A DNA stretch of 64,000 nucleotides from JBARKJ01 sp963698885 (GTDB lineage Bacteria; Nitrospirota; JACRHJ01): assembly GCA_963698885.1 (NCBI GenBank), contig CAVOSJ010000004.1, positions 1 to 64,000 on the forward strand, read 5' to 3'. Below the pieces are notes generated by a model. It was not told the origin of the DNA, ran no database searches, and saw only the letters and a list, made by a program, of their open reading frames with translations. Of the stretch, positions 32,120-45,273 are shown piece after piece. A program made the position numbers and the translations under genes. Position 1 is the first letter of the stretch. Each line of letters starts with the position of its first letter.

Positions 32120-32431
32120 TTAAAACCTCGGACACGTCCGCGCGACCTCAAGCCTCTTCGCCGGCGTCATGTTCCGGAACGTATCGGTTAAGTCGTCGGT
32201 TACGCAGATGTCGCAGTCTTTCTTCGCCGTCTGCATCGCCTGGTCCACGTCATCCGCGAGCACGCGGACGGTCTCGCAACTGCCGTCTGGACGATGGACG
32301 CCGATGTAATACATCTCCGGATGCGTCACACCCATCCCGCTGCCTCCGGGCAGGAGAAGCTCGTCCCCCATTGCCGGCATGGACGACAGCGCCATGACCG
32401 CCGCCATCAGAAATATTTTTAAAACTTTCAT
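32120..32431 (-). CDS. Small secreted cysteine protein, tandem family member 3
   Basis: I use ATG 32431 (MKVLKIFLMAAVMALSSMP), which gives a normal signal peptide cut near AMG-DE; the frame continues upstream to 32521 without a credible start. The 103-residue protein has YYIGVHRPDGSC, a helix with ADDVDQAMQTAKKD, CDICVTDDLTDTF and a final CPRF. Its core is the clearest match to members 2 and 4. Upstream, 13 bases separate it from member 4, so the two are likely co-transcribed. Confidence 0.77.
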   Translation of the reverse strand: MKVLKIFLMAAVMALSSMPAMGDELLLPGGSGMGVTHPEMYYIGVHRPDGSCETVRVLADDVDQAMQTAKKDCDICVTDDLTDTFRNMTPAKRLEVARTCPRF

Positions 32432-32444
32432 GGCCGACTCCTCC

Positions 32445-32795
32445 TCATGTGCCTGGCCCGGCCAGACAGTAATTTTTAAAATCCGGCGCGCCCGGCATAT
32501 AGGCGTTTGTGATGTCGTCAACTGCGCAGTCCAGGCAGCTGTTTGTTATCGATGTTATCGCCTCGTCCAGCGAGTTCGCGTACGTCTCGGTAATATAGCA
32601 GGTCCCATCGGGCTTATGGACGCCAAGGACAAATTTCGACTGAGTTTGGGTAGGCGGGATATAGATGTTAGTGTCGAAGTCGGTAGAGACGAGGGTGATA
32701 TTTTTATCCGACGGATAATCGGGCTCAGCTTGGGAAAGGACAACAAGACCGGTGAACATCGCCAGAGCCGCAATTACAAACGTGAGGCTTTTCAT
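32445..32795 (-). CDS. Small secreted cysteine protein, tandem family member 4
   Basis: The 116-residue protein begins with a signal peptide (MKSLTFVIAALAMFTGLVV, cleavage near SQA-EP). It then has VLGVHKPDGTC, a helix with ANSLDEAITSITNS, CLDCAVDDITNAY and one more Cys near the C-terminus. AAGGAAG stands before the ATG. It is the first gene of the cluster in transcription order, lying just after the rRNA operon terminator on the same strand. Confidence 0.77.
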   Translation of the reverse strand: MKSLTFVIAALAMFTGLVVLSQAEPDYPSDKNITLVSTDFDTNIYIPPTQTQSKFVLGVHKPDGTCYITETYANSLDEAITSITNSCLDCAVDDITNAYMPGAPDFKNYCLAGPGT

Positions 32796-32852
32796 ACTTC
32801 TACTTCCTTGGATGTAACTCTCTTCTTTAAGTATAGCTCAAACAATCAGAAA

Positions 32853-32886
32853 TAAAAAAAGCCCCAGATTTCTCTGGGGCTTTTTG
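32853..32886 (-). terminator. rRNA operon terminator
   Basis: On the minus strand AGCCCCAGA, a short loop, TCTGGGGCT and a run of T form a strong hairpin just past the 5S gene. The A run on the other side makes it symmetric. Confidence 0.9.
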
Positions 32887-32892
32887 AATTAA

Positions 32893-33010
32893 TCCCGGCG
32901 GCGACCTACTTTCCCACCTCCTTACGAAGGCAGTATCATGGGCCCTGGAGAGCTTAACTTCCGTGTTCGAAATGGGAACGGGTGTGGCCTCTCCGGAATA
33001 ACCACCGGAA
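32893..33010 (-). rRNA. rrf: 5S ribosomal RNA
   Basis: The minus strand reads CCGGTGGTTATTCCGGAG, then CACACCCGTTCCCATTTCG, CACGGAAGTTAAG and GGTGGGAAAGTAGGTCGCCG, the conserved 5S segments. It ends the operon; end points are approximate to a few bases. Confidence 0.95.
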
Positions 33011-33035
33011 ACTTTAAAACTTGCGTTTTTGAATG

Positions 33036-36196
<3,161 letters not shown>

Positions 36197-36278
36197 TTTT
36201 CAATGAACGCATTCTTGAACCGCCGGGGCTCAAGGTTTGGGGCTCGAAACATCGAGCCTCAGACTTTATTTCCCGGCT

Positions 36279-36354
36279 TGGTGGAGATGAGCGGGCTCGA
36301 ACCGCCGACCCCCTGCTTGCAAAGCAGGTGCTCTCCCAGCTGAGCTACATCCCC
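36279..36354 (-). tRNA. tRNA-Ala (anticodon TGC)
   Basis: A 76-base cloverleaf with encoded CCA: acceptor GGGGATG / CATCTCC, D arm AGCTCAGCTGGGAGAGC, anticodon loop TTTGCAA with TGC, T arm GGTTCGAGCC. It lies in the 16S-23S spacer. Confidence 0.96.
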
Positions 36355-36378
36355 GAACCTACGTGGCTCACTAAGCTA

Positions 36379-36455
36379 TGGTGGGCCTAGATAGATTCGA
36401 ACTATCGACCTCGCGCTTATCAGGCGCGCGCTCTAACCAACTGAGCTATAGGCCC
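36379..36455 (-). tRNA. tRNA-Ile (anticodon GAT)
   Basis: A 77-base cloverleaf with encoded CCA: acceptor GGGCCTA / TAGGCCC, D arm AGCTCAGTTGGTTAGAGC, anticodon GAT in CTGATAA, T arm GTTCGAATC. Together with tRNA-Ala this is the usual pair in bacterial rRNA spacers. Confidence 0.96.
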
Positions 36456-36526
36456 GTCTTTTCAGACCTCACCTGCCCTCTTAAATCGGGCCTATTGTCA
36501 GGCGGGGCTTAGCCCCTTTCGGTCAT

Positions 36527-38284
<1,758 letters not shown>

Positions 38285-38377
38285 AAGACCGAAAGCTTTA
38301 TTTCGCGCCCCCTGCCGGGATGTTCAAGCGCCCCTTAAAAGCGGCCTTCTTAAATTTTCCCCGGCAACGAGGTCGGA

Positions 38378-38406
38378 ACTTTAACAGAAGCAAAATCCGA
38401 TGTCAA
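38378..38406 (-). promoter_or_regulatory. rRNA operon promoter P3 (proximal)
   Basis: On the minus strand TTGACA (38401-38406), a 17-base spacer and TAAAGT (38378-38383). It is nearest to the 16S gene. Confidence 0.7.
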
Positions 38407-38490
38407 CACTTTTTTTCTACTTTTTTTCGGCAGCCAGTTTTAAAATTTACCAGCTTAAAACTGAAACGCTTTCCGGCCAAAAGAGAACAA

Positions 38491-38519
38491 AATTTACCAC
38501 AACCGCCAAATGTTGTCAA
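38491..38519 (-). promoter_or_regulatory. rRNA operon promoter P2 (middle)
   Basis: On the minus strand TTGACA (38514-38519), a 17-base spacer and TAAATT (38491-38496), 113 bases upstream of P3. Confidence 0.7.
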
Positions 38520-38642
38520 GAAAAAAACTGGCGGCTCCGGAAAAAATTAAAATGTGGCGGGGAACAACTTCCCGCCTATCGGACGGCCTTTCTTCTTTCT
38601 TCTCTCTTCGTTCTTGTTTCTTCTCTCTTCGTTCTTGAAAGG

Positions 38643-38671
38643 ATAATACCACTACAGAAAGCAGTTGTCAA
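38643..38671 (-). promoter_or_regulatory. rRNA operon promoter P1 (distal)
   Basis: On the minus strand TTGACA (38666-38671), a 17-base spacer and TATTAT (38643-38648). It is the strongest match of the three and has an AT-rich stretch upstream (38672-38700) that could act as an UP element. Confidence 0.75.
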
Positions 38672-38749
38672 CAATTAAAAACAAGGAAGACGCCGTTTTT
38701 TATGGATATCATTCAATAATGTTTTCAAAGTGTTAAGCCCGCCGGTCAT

Positions 38750-38776
38750 TTGACAGAAGCTGTTTCATGCTATAGA
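38750..38776 (+). promoter_or_regulatory. Candidate promoter for the secreted protein gene at 38877
   Basis: TTGACA (38750-38755), 15 bases, TATAGA (38771-38776). The same TTGACA-15-GCTATAG layout recurs before the gene at 39701. The 15-base spacer is short; TAGATT two bases on would give 17. Confidence 0.5.
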
Positions 38777-38876
38777 TTCTAAAAAGAGCTACCCCCCTAT
38801 CGAGCCTTTCGCCCTGTAGCCGATACATGCTTTTACACCGACCGGAAGGCCCGGCCAAAACCTGCAAGGGGGTAAC

Positions 38877-39494
38877 ATGCGTTTCAAAACGGTTATTCTA
38901 ATCGCGGTTGCGACGGTTTTTGCGGCTGCCAGCGGCGCGGCGGCGCAGACTTTCCCTGCCTTCCCAAACAATTCCAGTATCTTCGGGAACGTCAGCGGCA
39001 CATTTTCCAACCTCTCCGGCACTGCGAGGAAACTGCGCGTCATATATGTAACCAGTGCGTCAGACAGGGTCATGAGCATCTCAGACAGACATGGCACTGA
39101 CAAAGGCCTTCTATTCCAGAGCACTTCCGACAATTTCTGGCAGTTCGCCGATACTATTGTCTTCCCGGGAACCGGCGATAGACTGGATATAGACGGTTTC
39201 CTGTTGCCCAATTTTAACGGCAGGGCGGCCTCAGGCTCCGCGGCCTTTACTTTCGCATCGCCGGCGGGCAACCCCAGGAGTGGAACACAGCTGAAGATTA
39301 CGGGCTCAGCCGTAGTCACCGTGGTTTCAAACAGGAGGGGCACCCGGGCATCGGTCAAGGTCTTTAACATCCAGCCCTGGCAGGTGACCGCGACGACATT
39401 CAGCGGCAGTACAACAATAAGCTCAGTTCATGGAGATGCGATATTGTACATGTTCCCCATGATGAAGACCATCACCGACCATCCGATTCCATAG
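38877..39494 (+). CDS. Secreted protein of unknown function
   Basis: The 205-residue protein has a strong signal peptide (MRFKTVILIAVATVFAAASG, cleavage near AAA-QT). The mature part is rich in Ser, Thr, Gly and Asn and looks beta-rich, for example FGNVSGTFSNLSGTARKLRV and VVTVVSNRRGTRASVKVF. It has no Cys. GCAAGGGGGTAAC precedes the ATG. It has its own promoter and terminator. A weakly similar, broken gene lies at 40450-41237 and carries a near-copy of the same terminator, so the two may be old duplicates. Confidence 0.75.
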   Translation: MRFKTVILIAVATVFAAASGAAAQTFPAFPNNSSIFGNVSGTFSNLSGTARKLRVIYVTSASDRVMSISDRHGTDKGLLFQSTSDNFWQFADTIVFPGTGDRLDIDGFLLPNFNGRAASGSAAFTFASPAGNPRSGTQLKITGSAVVTVVSNRRGTRASVKVFNIQPWQVTATTFSGSTTISSVHGDAILYMFPMMKTITDHPIP

Positions 39495-39501
39495 ATTAAA
39501 A

Positions 39502-39554
39502 GCAGGAAAAAGCCGGGTCGATCCGACCCGGCTTTTTGAATTTACGCGGCCCGC
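39502..39554 (+). terminator. Intrinsic terminator, duplicated type
   Basis: CAGGAAAAAGCCGGGTCG, loop, CGACCCGGCTTTTT, then ATTTACGCGGCCCG. The whole unit, including the flanking words, recurs at 41262-41315. Confidence 0.9.
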
Positions 39555-39643
39555 GGGAAAATCGCGCCTCTCTCCGCGCAGCTCCTTCTCCTCTTCCTCT
39601 ATATATATAATATAGCGGCTCTGCCTGTATATCGGCCTAAAAC

Positions 39644-39670
39644 TTGACAATCCCCTTTTTGTGCTATAGC
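39644..39670 (+). promoter_or_regulatory. Candidate promoter for the gene at 39701
   Basis: TTGACA (39644-39649), 15 bases, TATAGC (39665-39670), the same layout as at 38750. The predicted leader of about 23 bases holds the GGAGG ribosome binding site. Confidence 0.5.
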
Positions 39671-39700
39671 TTTTGAAGATATCAGGTTTTGGAGGCGGCC

Positions 39701-40312
39701 TTGAAACTGAAGCTCTTTGCAGCGGCTCTGACGGCGATTACTATCCTTTTTATATATTCACACAGCGCCTCTTGCTCTTCCACTTTCATCGTTACGCTTT
39801 TGAACGGAAACGTTATCGAGGCCAATTCCTATAGCTTAGAGAAGGGTAAAGTCCGCCTGAAATACCCGGTCGGCGAGGTGGTATTCCCGCTTAAAAATGT
39901 CCGCTCCATAAAGGAGAAAGACGGGAGCGTGGAGCTGTTGCAGTCAGCGGGAGTGTTCGTCGAGCATAAAGAGCCAAAGCCGTCGCCTGAGGCCGTCAAC
40001 CCAACTGCCTTAGCGCTTTCAGACAGGCGGCCGTCTACGCTTGGAAGTGCGGTCAGGCCTAAAGAATCCACAAACCCTAATATCAAAGGCAACCCCACGC
40101 AGGACGCCAATGCAGGCGCAGGCCGGCAACCAGATACGCCCACCCAGCAACAAGAATCACCCCGTACTGTGGGGTTGGGCGAGTCCGCCGAGGAGAACGT
40201 GCAGCTAACTGATGCGATGGAGCGCTATCTGGCTACAGATGACGAGAATGAGCAAGTTCGATTAGACCAGACCATCAACCAACTCCTCTACGAGGAGGAA
40301 CAAAAGCAATGA
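39701..40312 (+). CDS. Exported protein with proline/threonine-rich linker, unknown function
   Basis: I start at TTG 39701 because TTTTGGAGGCGGCC gives a well-placed ribosome binding site; TTG 39689 is the alternative. The 203-residue product has a signal sequence ending ...SHSASCSS, which might be a lipoprotein site, although the residue three before the Cys is not typical. A small beta-rich domain follows (VTLLNGNVIEANSYSLEKG; VVFPLKNVRSIKEKDGS), then a long Pro/Thr/Gln-rich linker and an acidic helical tail (LTDAMERYLATDDENEQVRL). I do not recognise the family. Confidence 0.65.
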   Translation: MKLKLFAAALTAITILFIYSHSASCSSTFIVTLLNGNVIEANSYSLEKGKVRLKYPVGEVVFPLKNVRSIKEKDGSVELLQSAGVFVEHKEPKPSPEAVNPTALALSDRRPSTLGSAVRPKESTNPNIKGNPTQDANAGAGRQPDTPTQQQESPRTVGLGESAEENVQLTDAMERYLATDDENEQVRLDQTINQLLYEEEQKQ

Positions 40313-40449
40313 TAACGGCGCTAACTTGCGCTAACTGAGACGCCCGAAGATGAAGAGAGGAGGAGAGAAACAGGAAACAAGATAAAAGGCAGCCTTTTAA
40401 ATGCAGTATTACATCGATTGTTTTCATTCCAGTGGGAGGAAAAAATCAC

Positions 40450-41237
40450 ATGAAACTTAAAATATTTGTTATAGCGTCAGCCATCGCGGCGCTCATGTCG
40501 CCGCTCTTCGCCAGCGCCGCTACTTTACCGGCAATACCGTTTGCAGACCTTAACACGGTAAACTACGCTCTTGGCGGCACGGCAAAGAATGCTAAGTTTT
40601 CCGTCACCGACCTTACTTCCGCGACGGCGAAGGTAAGCCAGGCGTACAAATTCACCAATGGCAGCGTCGATGCCTCGATCTTCAGCGGCATTCATATTTG
40701 ACAAAAATTCTACTCCTGCGGCTCCAATGCAGGGCCTCAAGATCACTCTTAATGAAGTCAATCGACTATGTAGACATTAATGGTCTGCTCCAAGGTCAGG
40801 CCATCCTGAAGGCCGTTATGTTAAGGACCGGGCCAAAGACGACGTCATCATCCGGCCCGGGCACGATAGAGATTCATGTACCGGCCAGCACTACATTCAA
40901 TAGTGCCTTTGCCGACTTCAGCACTGTTTTTACGACACCACAGCAGTCGAAGGCCGCCAGGACAGTACACCAGGTAGTAATGCAAGGAGCTGCCGGGTTT
41001 ACCATAAACGTCAAAGACATTAATAACGTTCCTCCTACTTCAGGGATTTTAACGATTGGCGCCATCAAACCGACTATCACAACTATCCGGACCGTAACCA
41101 AGAGGTATTCGGGTACTACCGCTTTCGGCAACACCTCTGGTATCATTCCCATAGAAGATAGTACACAGAACCTTAAAGCCTCGCGTCCCGTTCTCACGGG
41201 CGGGAAAATAACAAGTTTTACCCAGTATTTTCCTTAA
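40450..41237 (+). pseudogene. Secreted protein of unknown function, frameshifted
   Basis: A signal peptide (KLKIFVIASAIAALMSPLFA, cleavage near ASA-AT) begins the gene at ATG 40450. The first frame runs to a stop near 40700. The next frame continues as SAAFIFDKNSTPAAPMQGLK, and a third frame carries the long rest (YVDINGLLQGQAILKAV onward) to 41237. Two added bases, near 40670-40690 and 40755-40775, explain this; the repaired protein is about 261 residues. The segment SAAFIF...GLKIT resembles SAAFTF...TQLKIT of the protein at 38877, and both genes end in the same terminator. Confidence 0.65.
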
Positions 41238-41261
41238 GTAATCGCGAGGCGGCAAATATAC

Positions 41262-41315
41262 GCAGGAAAAAGCCGGGTCTATACGACCCCGGCTTTTTTT
41301 TATTTACGCGGCCCG
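41262..41315 (+). terminator. Intrinsic terminator, duplicated type
   Basis: CAGGAAAAAGCCGGGTC, loop, GACCCCGGCTTTTTTT, then ATTTACGCGGCCCG, near-identical to 39502-39554. Confidence 0.9.
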
Positions 41316-41465
41316 TAGGTTAAACAATTAAGTGTCCGGTGTGAGTGACTGTAAGCCCGACGCCTGGCAGGTATATATTGGTATAATTGTATGAGGGGAC
41401 AATTAAGAGGCTAAAGGCAGCTGACTCAACTTACCGTTGAGCGCTTGAAGGGAAGGAGATTTGCA

Positions 41466-42326
41466 ATGAACTACATCAATGTCGGTAAAGAGAACTCCGG
41501 CACCATAGACCTCTATTACGTGGACCACGGCGCGGGTCAGCCCGTCGTGATGGTCCACGGCTGGCCGCTGAGCGGCGCTTCCTGGGAGAGGCAGGCTATG
41601 GCGCTTCTGGCTTCGGGCCATCGCGTAATAACCTACGACCGCAGGGGCTTCGGCCAGTCCAGCAAGCCGACGACGGGCTACGACTATGACACCTTGACCG
41701 AGGACTTGCATAAGTTCATGACAAAGCTCGACCTGCGCGATGTTGTATTAGTCGGCTTCTCGATGGGCGGCGGCGAGGTGGCCCGTTATTTGGGCAAATA
41801 CGGCTCCGACCGCGTGAGCAAGGCCGTGTTCATGTCCTCGATCCCGCCGTTTCTGCTGAAGACGGCTGACAACCCGGACGGCGTGGACAAAGCTATATTC
41901 GAGGGCATCCAGAAAGCGATCGTAGCGGACCGTCTCAAGTTCCTCTCCGCGTTTCTGGCGGATTTCTACAACGCCGACGTCCTGGGCGGCAAGCTGGTCA
42001 GCGACCAGGTCATACAATACAGCTGGAACGTCGCGGCCGCCGCGGGCGCCAAGGCTACCCTCGACTGCGTGGCGGCGTGGCTGACCGATTTCCGGAGCGA
42101 CGTCACCCGCATAAACGTGCCCACCCTGATAATCCACGGCGACGCCGACCGGATACTCCCGATCGCTTCGACGGCGATCCCGCTTTCCAAGAGCATCAAG
42201 GGTTCCCGCCTGGTCGTGGTGAAAGGAGGGCCGCACGGCATAATCTGGACCCATGCACAGGAGGTCAACAGCGCATTGCTTGAATTCCTGGAACAGAAGA
42301 CTCAAGCGCGGAAGAGCGCCGCTTAA
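41466..42326 (+). CDS. Alpha/beta hydrolase, non-haem chloroperoxidase-like
   Basis: The 286-residue protein has the oxyanion-hole segment VMVHGWPLSG, RVITYDRRGFGQSSKPTTGY, the nucleophile elbow GFSMGGGEVARY, the acid in IIHGDADRILP and the His in KGGPHGI, a complete catalytic triad. The RRGFGQSS and GFSMGG segments are those of cofactor-free bacterial haloperoxidases, whose natural reaction is usually ester or perester hydrolysis. ATG 41466 follows GAAGGAGATTTGCA; the upstream ATG at 41445 has no such site. It is monocistronic with its own terminator. Confidence 0.9.
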   Translation: MNYINVGKENSGTIDLYYVDHGAGQPVVMVHGWPLSGASWERQAMALLASGHRVITYDRRGFGQSSKPTTGYDYDTLTEDLHKFMTKLDLRDVVLVGFSMGGGEVARYLGKYGSDRVSKAVFMSSIPPFLLKTADNPDGVDKAIFEGIQKAIVADRLKFLSAFLADFYNADVLGGKLVSDQVIQYSWNVAAAAGAKATLDCVAAWLTDFRSDVTRINVPTLIIHGDADRILPIASTAIPLSKSIKGSRLVVVKGGPHGIIWTHAQEVNSALLEFLEQKTQARKSAA

Positions 42327-42346
42327 CAACGGCTGACTTTCCAAAT

Positions 42347-42379
42347 AAAAAAAGGGCGGAATTTTCCGCCCTTTTTTTT
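42347..42379 (+). terminator. Intrinsic terminator after the hydrolase gene
   Basis: A run, AGGGCGGAA, TT, TTCCGCCCT, long T run. Confidence 0.92.
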
Positions 42380-42443
42380 GCGGGATGACCCGCCCTAATT
42401 TACCGGAAGCCACCCTGAATAGCGGAATCCGCGCTGGTTTTAT

Positions 42444-42519
42444 TGGTGGAGCAGATCGGGATCGAACCGACGGCCTCATCCGTGCGAGGGATGCGCTCTC
42501 CCAGCTGAGCTACTGCCCC
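42444..42519 (-). tRNA. tRNA-Ala (anticodon CGC)
   Basis: A 76-base cloverleaf with encoded CCA: acceptor GGGGCAG / CTGCTCC, D arm AGCTCAGCTGGGAGAGC, anticodon loop CTCGCAC with CGC, T arm GGTTCGATCC. It is divergent from valS. The valS reading frame runs back through it, which confirms that valS starts later. Confidence 0.95.
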
Positions 42520-42621
42520 AAAATCGAGTTACCTAAGTTAACAAAAAAATTATGGTGCGTCAAGGAAAAATGGGTTAGAATACTTTTTTGCTATACTCAA
42601 TCTGAAAATTCGGAGGCGTTA

Positions 42622-45273
42622 ATGGCAAGGGAGCTCGCGAAAGTCTACGAACCGGCGGACGTCGAAGACCGCTGGTATAAATTCTGGGTAGATAAAAGGT
42701 ATTTCCATGCCGACCCGGCAAATGACGGCAGGCCGTACTCCATGGTCATCCCGCCGCCCAACGTAACCGGCGTCCTGCACATGGGCCACGCGCTTAACAA
42801 CACCCTCCAGGACGCCCTTGCACGCTGGAAGCGGATGAGCGGCTGCAATACACTCTGGATGCCCGGCACGGACCATGCCGGCATCGCCACGCAGAACGTC
42901 GTGGAGCGCCAGCTCGCGGCGGAAGGGACCACCCGCCACGCCTACGGCAGGGAAGAGTTTATAGCCCGTGTCTGGAAGTGGCGCGAGCAGTCCGGCGGGA
43001 CGATAATCAACCAGCTGAAAAGGCTGGGGGCGTCGTGCGACTGGGAGCGGGAGCGCTTTACCATGGACGAGGGGCTTTCGCGCGCGGTCCGCGAGGTGTT
43101 CGTCCGCCTCTATGAAGAGGGGCTCATCTACAGGGGCGACTACATCATAAACTGGTGTCCGCGGTGCATGACCGCGCTAAGCGACCTCGAAGTGGATTTC
43201 GAGGCCAAGGCCGGAAAACTGTATTTCATAGACTATCCCCTGGAAGACGGCAGCGGAAAAATCACCGTCGCCACCACCAGGCCGGAGACGATGCTGGGCG
43301 ATACCGCCGTAGCCGTGAACCCGGACGACGAGCGGTACAGGGACTTTATCGGTAAGTTCGTCATACTGCCGGTCGTGGGGCGGCGCATACCCATAATAGC
43401 CGACAGCTACGTGGACAAAGACTTCGGCACCGGGGCGGTAAAGATAACCCCGGCGCACGACCCGAACGACTTCGAACTCGGCAGGCGGCATAACCTCCCG
43501 CTCATACGGATAATGGAAGATGACGGGAGGATGTCCGAAGAGGCCGGAAAATACAAGGGGATGGACAGGTTCGACGCGCGCTCGAAGCTTGTCCTGGAAC
43601 TGGAGAGCGGCGGGTTCCTCAATAAGGTCGAGGACTACGCGCACTCCGTCGGGCATTGCTACAGGTGCAAGACTGTCATCGAGCCGGCGGTCAGCAAGCA
43701 GTGGTTCGTGAAGATGAAGCCTTTGGCCGAACCTGCGATAAAGGCGGTGCAGGAGGGGCAGGTCAGAATAATCCCGAAGGGATGGGAGAATACCTACTTC
43801 GACTGGATGAACAACATCCGCGACTGGTGCATCTCCCGCCAGATATGGTGGGGCCATCGTATCCCGGCATGGTATTGCGACGAGTGCGGTGAGGTGGTAG
43901 TGGCCAGGGAGGACCCGGTTGTCTGCCCGTGCGGGAGCAGGAACATTATCCAGGACCCGGACGTGCTGGACACGTGGTTCTCCTCCGCGCTCTGGCCCTT
44001 CTCCACCCTGGGCTGGCCCGACGAGACGCCGGAACTGAAATTCTACTACCCCACTTCAGTCCTGGTTACGGCGTTCGACATACTGTTCTTCTGGGTCGCC
44101 CGCATGATAATGATGGGGATAAAGGTCATGGGACAACCTCCGTTTAAGGATGTCTATATCCACGCGCTTGTCCGCGACTCCCAGGGCCAGAAGATGTCCA
44201 AGTCCAAGGGGAACGTGATCGACCCGCTCATCATGGTGGAGAAATACGGCACGGACGCCTTCCGCTTCACGATGGCCGCGATGGCCGCCCAGGGCCGGGA
44301 CGTGAAGCTGTCCGAGGAGCGTATCGAGGGCTACCGGAACTTCTGCAACAAGATATGGAACGCGGCGCGGTTCCTTCACATGAACCTGGGCGAGTTCCAG
44401 GCCCGCCCGCTTGCAAAAGAGGATATCGGGAGCCTTCCGGATAAATGGATAGTGAGCCGCCTCCAGACCGTCGCCGCCGAGGTGGACAAGGCCCTTAGCG
44501 ATTACCGCTTCAACGACGCGGCCAACGCGCTTTACCATTTCACATGGCATGAGTTCTGCGACTGGTATCTGGAAATGGCGAAACCGGCTCTTTACGGCGA
44601 GCCCGGGGCGAGGAAAGACGCCACGCTCAATATCCTGGTAAACGTTTTCGAGCAGGCGCTTCGTATGCTCCACCCGTTCATGCCCTTCATTACGGAAGAG
44701 GTATGGCAGAGCCTGCCGATGGCTGAGAGGGCGGATTCTATAATGGTTGCCCCCTTCCCCGTTTCAGTCGCGGATTTAAAGGACCCGGGGGCTGAAGCCC
44801 AGATGAAAATCCTTATGGACGCGGTTATGGGAATAAGGAACGTACGGGGCGAGATGAATATAAACCCGTCCGTGGAACTGGACGTGGTGGTCCGGCCTCT
44901 GTCTACCCTGGCACAGGATTTTTTGCAGTCTCACGCCGATTACCTCATAAAGCTCTCGCGGCTTCATGACGTTAAAATTTCAGCTTCCGCCGATAAGCCA
45001 AAAATGTCGGCGGTAGCCGTTACCACGGACGCGGAAATTTACATACTCCTGTCGGGCGTGGTGGACATAGAGGCGGAGACAGCGCGGCTTAAGAAGGAGA
45101 TAGAAAAAACGGACAAGGAGTTGAAGCCGTTTGAGGCGAAGATGGCGAACGAGGGGTTCGTGAAGAAGGCCCCGCCGGAGGTATTAGAGAAGACAAAAGG
45201 GATAATTGCTGAGCTTACCCAGAAAAAGGAGAAGCTGGGGGAAAGCTACCGGCGTTTGGAGGGACTCAGATGA
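42622..45273 (+). CDS. valS: Valyl-tRNA synthetase
   Basis: This enzyme charges tRNA-Val and edits mischarged threonine. I start at ATG 42622 (ARELAKVYEPADVEDRWYKFW) behind CGGAGGCG; the frame is open further upstream only because it crosses a tRNA gene. The 883-residue protein has the HIGH-type PPPNVTGVLHMGHALN, the editing domain (TTRPETMLGDTAVAVNP), DVLDTWFSSALWPFSTLGW, KMSKSKGNVIDP and the C-terminal coiled coil (AETARLKKEIEKTDKELKP). A TATACT box sits at 42592-42597. It overlaps nadC by 4 bases. Confidence 0.97.
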   Translation: MARELAKVYEPADVEDRWYKFWVDKRYFHADPANDGRPYSMVIPPPNVTGVLHMGHALNNTLQDALARWKRMSGCNTLWMPGTDHAGIATQNVVERQLAAEGTTRHAYGREEFIARVWKWREQSGGTIINQLKRLGASCDWERERFTMDEGLSRAVREVFVRLYEEGLIYRGDYIINWCPRCMTALSDLEVDFEAKAGKLYFIDYPLEDGSGKITVATTRPETMLGDTAVAVNPDDERYRDFIGKFVILPVVGRRIPIIADSYVDKDFGTGAVKITPAHDPNDFELGRRHNLPLIRIMEDDGRMSEEAGKYKGMDRFDARSKLVLELESGGFLNKVEDYAHSVGHCYRCKTVIEPAVSKQWFVKMKPLAEPAIKAVQEGQVRIIPKGWENTYFDWMNNIRDWCISRQIWWGHRIPAWYCDECGEVVVAREDPVVCPCGSRNIIQDPDVLDTWFSSALWPFSTLGWPDETPELKFYYPTSVLVTAFDILFFWVARMIMMGIKVMGQPPFKDVYIHALVRDSQGQKMSKSKGNVIDPLIMVEKYGTDAFRFTMAAMAAQGRDVKLSEERIEGYRNFCNKIWNAARFLHMNLGEFQARPLAKEDIGSLPDKWIVSRLQTVAAEVDKALSDYRFNDAANALYHFTWHEFCDWYLEMAKPALYGEPGARKDATLNILVNVFEQALRMLHPFMPFITEEVWQSLPMAERADSIMVAPFPVSVADLKDPGAEAQMKILMDAVMGIRNVRGEMNINPSVELDVVVRPLSTLAQDFLQSHADYLIKLSRLHDVKISASADKPKMSAVAVTTDAEIYILLSGVVDIEAETARLKKEIEKTDKELKPFEAKMANEGFVKKAPPEVLEKTKGIIAELTQKKEKLGESYRRLEGLR

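Noticed and set aside
38320..38678. Short plus-strand open frames upstream of the rRNA operon
   Set aside because: They overlap the three rRNA promoters and have low-complexity translations.
41403..41711. Minus-strand open frame opposite the hydrolase gene
   Set aside because: Shadow of the alpha/beta hydrolase; no ribosome binding site and no recognisable motif.
42385..42621. Long N-terminal extension of ValS, or a T-box leader before it
   Set aside because: The extension would be read from a tRNA-Ala gene. The tRNA is on the other strand and no T-box elements are visible; ATG 42622 has a ribosome binding site and a homologous N-terminus.
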